5,892 bases of DNA from Planctomycetaceae bacterium (GTDB lineage: Bacteria; Planctomycetota; Planctomycetia; Pirellulales; Thermoguttaceae), in assembly GCA_031283515.1 (NCBI GenBank), contig JAITBS010000270.1, forward strand, positions 1-5,892, written 5' to 3'. Position numbers and translations under genes: made by a program. This document shows, one piece after another, positions 4,580-5,892 of this stretch. How positions within the stretch are numbered: position 1 is the first letter of the stretch; each line of letters starts with the position of its first letter. The notes beneath the pieces were generated by a model. That model was not told the origin of the DNA, ran no database searches, and saw only the letters and a program-made list of their open reading frames with translations.

Positions 4580-5458
4580 TTATCCTGTGTTTTTAATTCC
4601 CAAAAATTGTTGAACTTGTGGAGTCTTTGATTTTTTGATTTCTTCCGGTGTTCCGTCGAAAATAATTTGTGGTTCTGTTTCCGCAAGTTTGGCAAACGGG
4701 TACAACATAATAATTCGACCGGCAACTTTACATGCAGATTTCATATCGTGTGTTACCATAATACTTGTTACGTTATAACGTATTTGTGCGGCGATCATGA
4801 GTTCATCAATAACATCGCTCATAATTGGATCAAGACCGGTAGTTGGTTCATCGTAAAGTATTAGTTCCGGTTCCAGTGCCAACGCCCTTGCAAATCCAAC
4901 TCGTTTTCTCATTCCGCCGGAAAGTTCAGCGGGTTTTTTATCGAGAACCTGTTGCGAAAGCCCGACTTCATTGACAAGCCGTTCGACTATTTCGTTGATT
5001 TCCTTTTTTGATTTATTCGTATGCTGAACGAGAGAAAAAGCAATATTTTCTCTTATCGTCATACTGTCGAACAAAGCCGCCTGTTGGAATACAAATCCGT
5101 ATCGTGTGCGAATCCGCGCAAGATCAAAATAAGATAATTCGTTCAAATCCTTATTGTCAAAAAGGATACGTCCTGTATTCGGTTTATGGAGTCCAATCAA
5201 TGTTTTAAGCAACACGGTTTTACCACAACCGCTTTCGCCAATAATCGCAACTGTTTCACCTTTGAAAATGGAAAAATCAATATTCCGAAGTACCGGATTG
5301 GAACCAAAACTAATACTGAGATTTTCTATGCGAAGGATTGGTTCTTCCTGCCCAGTTGAAATTCCAGACAACGAATCTTGAATAAAATCCGGTTCGATTG
5401 ATTCCATGTGGCGGCTTTTCGGTTTACTGCTTTTTACCTTTTCTACAACAATAGACAC
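4580..5458 (-). CDS. mlaF: MlaF-type ABC transporter ATP-binding protein (phospholipid transport)
   Basis: This 292-residue protein is a cytoplasmic ABC ATPase that would power lipid movement through an MlaE-type permease partnered with an MCE protein. All ATPase motifs are intact: Walker A GESGCGKT at 74-81, Q-loop glutamines at 125-126, signature LSGGM at 179-183, Walker B LILYDE at 199-204 with catalytic Glu204, D-loop at 208-210 and H-loop His237. The text LSGGMRKRVGFARALA is typical of the MlaF/Ttg2A branch rather than of amino-acid or metal importers. Residues 1-40 are a variable N-terminal extension before the ABC core begins at PILRIENL. The start is GTG at 5456-5458, with an in-frame TGA immediately upstream. 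No Shine-Dalgarno sequence precedes it, and an ATG at residue 18 (5405-5407) is an alternative start. The next gene downstream on the same strand encodes the MCE partner, after 390 bp. No permease gene is visible on either side. Confidence 0.93.
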   Translation of the reverse strand: MSIVVEKVKSSKPKSRHMESIEPDFIQDSLSGISTGQEEPILRIENLSISFGSNPVLRNIDFSIFKGETVAIIGESGCGKTVLLKTLIGLHKPNTGRILFDNKDLNELSYFDLARIRTRYGFVFQQAALFDSMTIRENIAFSLVQHTNKSKKEINEIVERLVNEVGLSQQVLDKKPAELSGGMRKRVGFARALALEPELILYDEPTTGLDPIMSDVIDELMIAAQIRYNVTSIMVTHDMKSACKVAGRIIMLYPFAKLAETEPQIIFDGTPEEIKKSKTPQVQQFLGIKNTG

Positions 5459-5713
5459 TCATTCATTGACATAAAGATTGATCTTTTTGCCAATAAATAA
5501 ACGATTGTTATTCAGACTATCGGCGAATCCGGAAATAAGGATTAGGAAAACTTTAACGGTTTTATGGTTTGTACGGGCAATTTATTTTCTACTCATAACA
5601 GGTGTATTACCGTAAACCGTGATATTTCAGAGGTTGGGACAATTGGAATTACGACCGATTTATATTCGCAAGAAAGAGCAAACAAGAGCGAATGTGTTTT
5701 GTGGTCATGCGTT

Positions 5714-5753
5714 AAAAAACTAACAGCCTATCAGTGAGATTGATAGGCTGTTA
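5714..5753 (-). terminator. Rho-independent terminator of the PEP-CTERM gene
   Basis: A perfect 13-bp inverted repeat has arms at 5721-5733 and 5741-5753 (core AACAGCCTATCA / TGATAGGCTGTT) and a 7-nt loop. On the minus strand the stem is followed by G and then six T residues (plus-strand A run 5714-5719). It lies about 50 bp after the PEP-CTERM stop codon. Stem quality, T-tract and position all fit an intrinsic terminator reading right to left. On the plus strand only a weak T/A-mixed tail follows, so the signal is directional. Confidence 0.88.
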
Positions 5754-5758
5754 ATATT

Positions 5759-5784
5759 AAGGATTTTATTTAAGGATTTTATTT
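5759..5784. repeat. Two tandem copies of a 13-bp unit
   Basis: The 13-bp unit AAGGATTTTATTT occurs twice back to back at 5759-5771 and 5772-5784. It lies between the PEP-CTERM stop and its terminator. This is a direct observation. Slippage in an AT-rich 3' untranslated region is the simplest explanation, and no function is visible. Confidence 0.8.
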
Positions 5785-5804
5785 TTGGAAAGGTTTTAAT
5801 TATC

Positions 5805-5892
5805 TTAACCTTTTTTGATAAACCGTCGTCGAAGTCCAAGACCGGCAAGACCAAGACCAAAAATCAAAATCGTAGCAGGTTCCGGTGTGGCG
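5805..5892 (-). CDS. PEP-CTERM sorting-domain protein, C-terminal end only (5' part lies beyond the window)
   Basis: Only the last 28 codons and the TAA stop (plus-strand TTA at 5805-5807) are present. The tail reads A-T-P-E-P-A, then a hydrophobic stretch TILIFGLGLAGLGL, then a basic end RRRFIKKG. This is the three-part PEP-CTERM signal: Pro-Glu-Pro, a transmembrane helix and an Arg-rich cluster. In known systems an exosortase (XrtA-type) recognises this signal at the inner membrane, cleaves near PEP, and releases the protein to the surface or extracellular matrix. The mature protein's function cannot be judged because its body lies off the right edge. A terminator sits about 50 bp downstream, so this gene ends its own transcription unit and is probably not co-transcribed with the ABC gene that follows. 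PEP-CTERM proteins are common in planctomycetes, verrucomicrobia and some proteobacteria. The sorting motif is clear; only the lack of upstream sequence limits confidence. Confidence 0.87.
   Translation of the reverse strand, partial: ATPEPATILIFGLGLAGLGLRRRFIKKG

Noticed and set aside
4667..5381. Plus-strand frames at 4667-4864, 5008-5208 and 5154-5381
   Set aside because: They are antisense to the ABC ATPase gene, whose motifs are all intact in the other direction.

Overview
The window is an AT-rich piece of a bacterial chromosome with five complete genes and one partial gene, all on the minus strand. Transcription therefore runs from the right edge toward the left. A PEP-CTERM sorting signal at the right edge, a stand-alone MCE/MlaD protein with a long helical extension, and a 73-residue lipoprotein ending in a W-E-R...D-Q-P-S-H...H-G-G-I type tail together suggest a Gram-negative-type organism with an outer membrane. 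A planctomycete with unusually low GC is most likely. This taxonomic guess comes from remembered family resemblance, not from a search.

Layout in the direction of transcription (right to left):
(1) 5892-5805: the last codons of an exosortase-sorted PEP-CTERM protein, followed by a strong intrinsic terminator at 5714-5753.
(2) 5458-4580: an MlaF-type ABC ATPase with a GTG start.
(3) A 390-bp gap holding one copy of a dispersed repeat and a possible promoter.
(4) 4189-2549: an MlaD/MCE substrate-binding protein.
(5) A 309-bp gap dominated by a 35-bp-armed inverted repeat.
(6) 2239-1628: a DedA/VTT-superfamily membrane protein of YqaA type.
(7) A 366-bp gap full of small direct and inverted repeats, ending in the promoter of the next gene.
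(8) 1261-968: an HU/IHF-family nucleoid protein.
(9) 735-514: a small lipoprotein with a strong ribosome binding site.
(10) 513-1: a non-coding stretch with a probable terminator, a 25-bp tandem repeat, a second copy of the dispersed repeat, and a cluster of three GC-rich palindromes.

Functionally, the central part is about envelope lipids. MlaF would power and MlaD would guide phospholipid movement between inner and outer membrane. The MlaE permease they require is not in this window. The DedA-type protein is another probable lipid transporter or scramblase, and the lipoprotein and PEP-CTERM protein are envelope or exported products. HU is a housekeeping DNA-packaging protein. Gaps are wide, so the genes look like separate transcription units, not one tight operon.

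I found no convincing new defence, mobile or RNA-guided system. The most unusual content is the intergenic repeat population: one related motif recurs in three gaps and in both orientations, and there are several long inverted repeats. These are the best candidates for undescribed structure.
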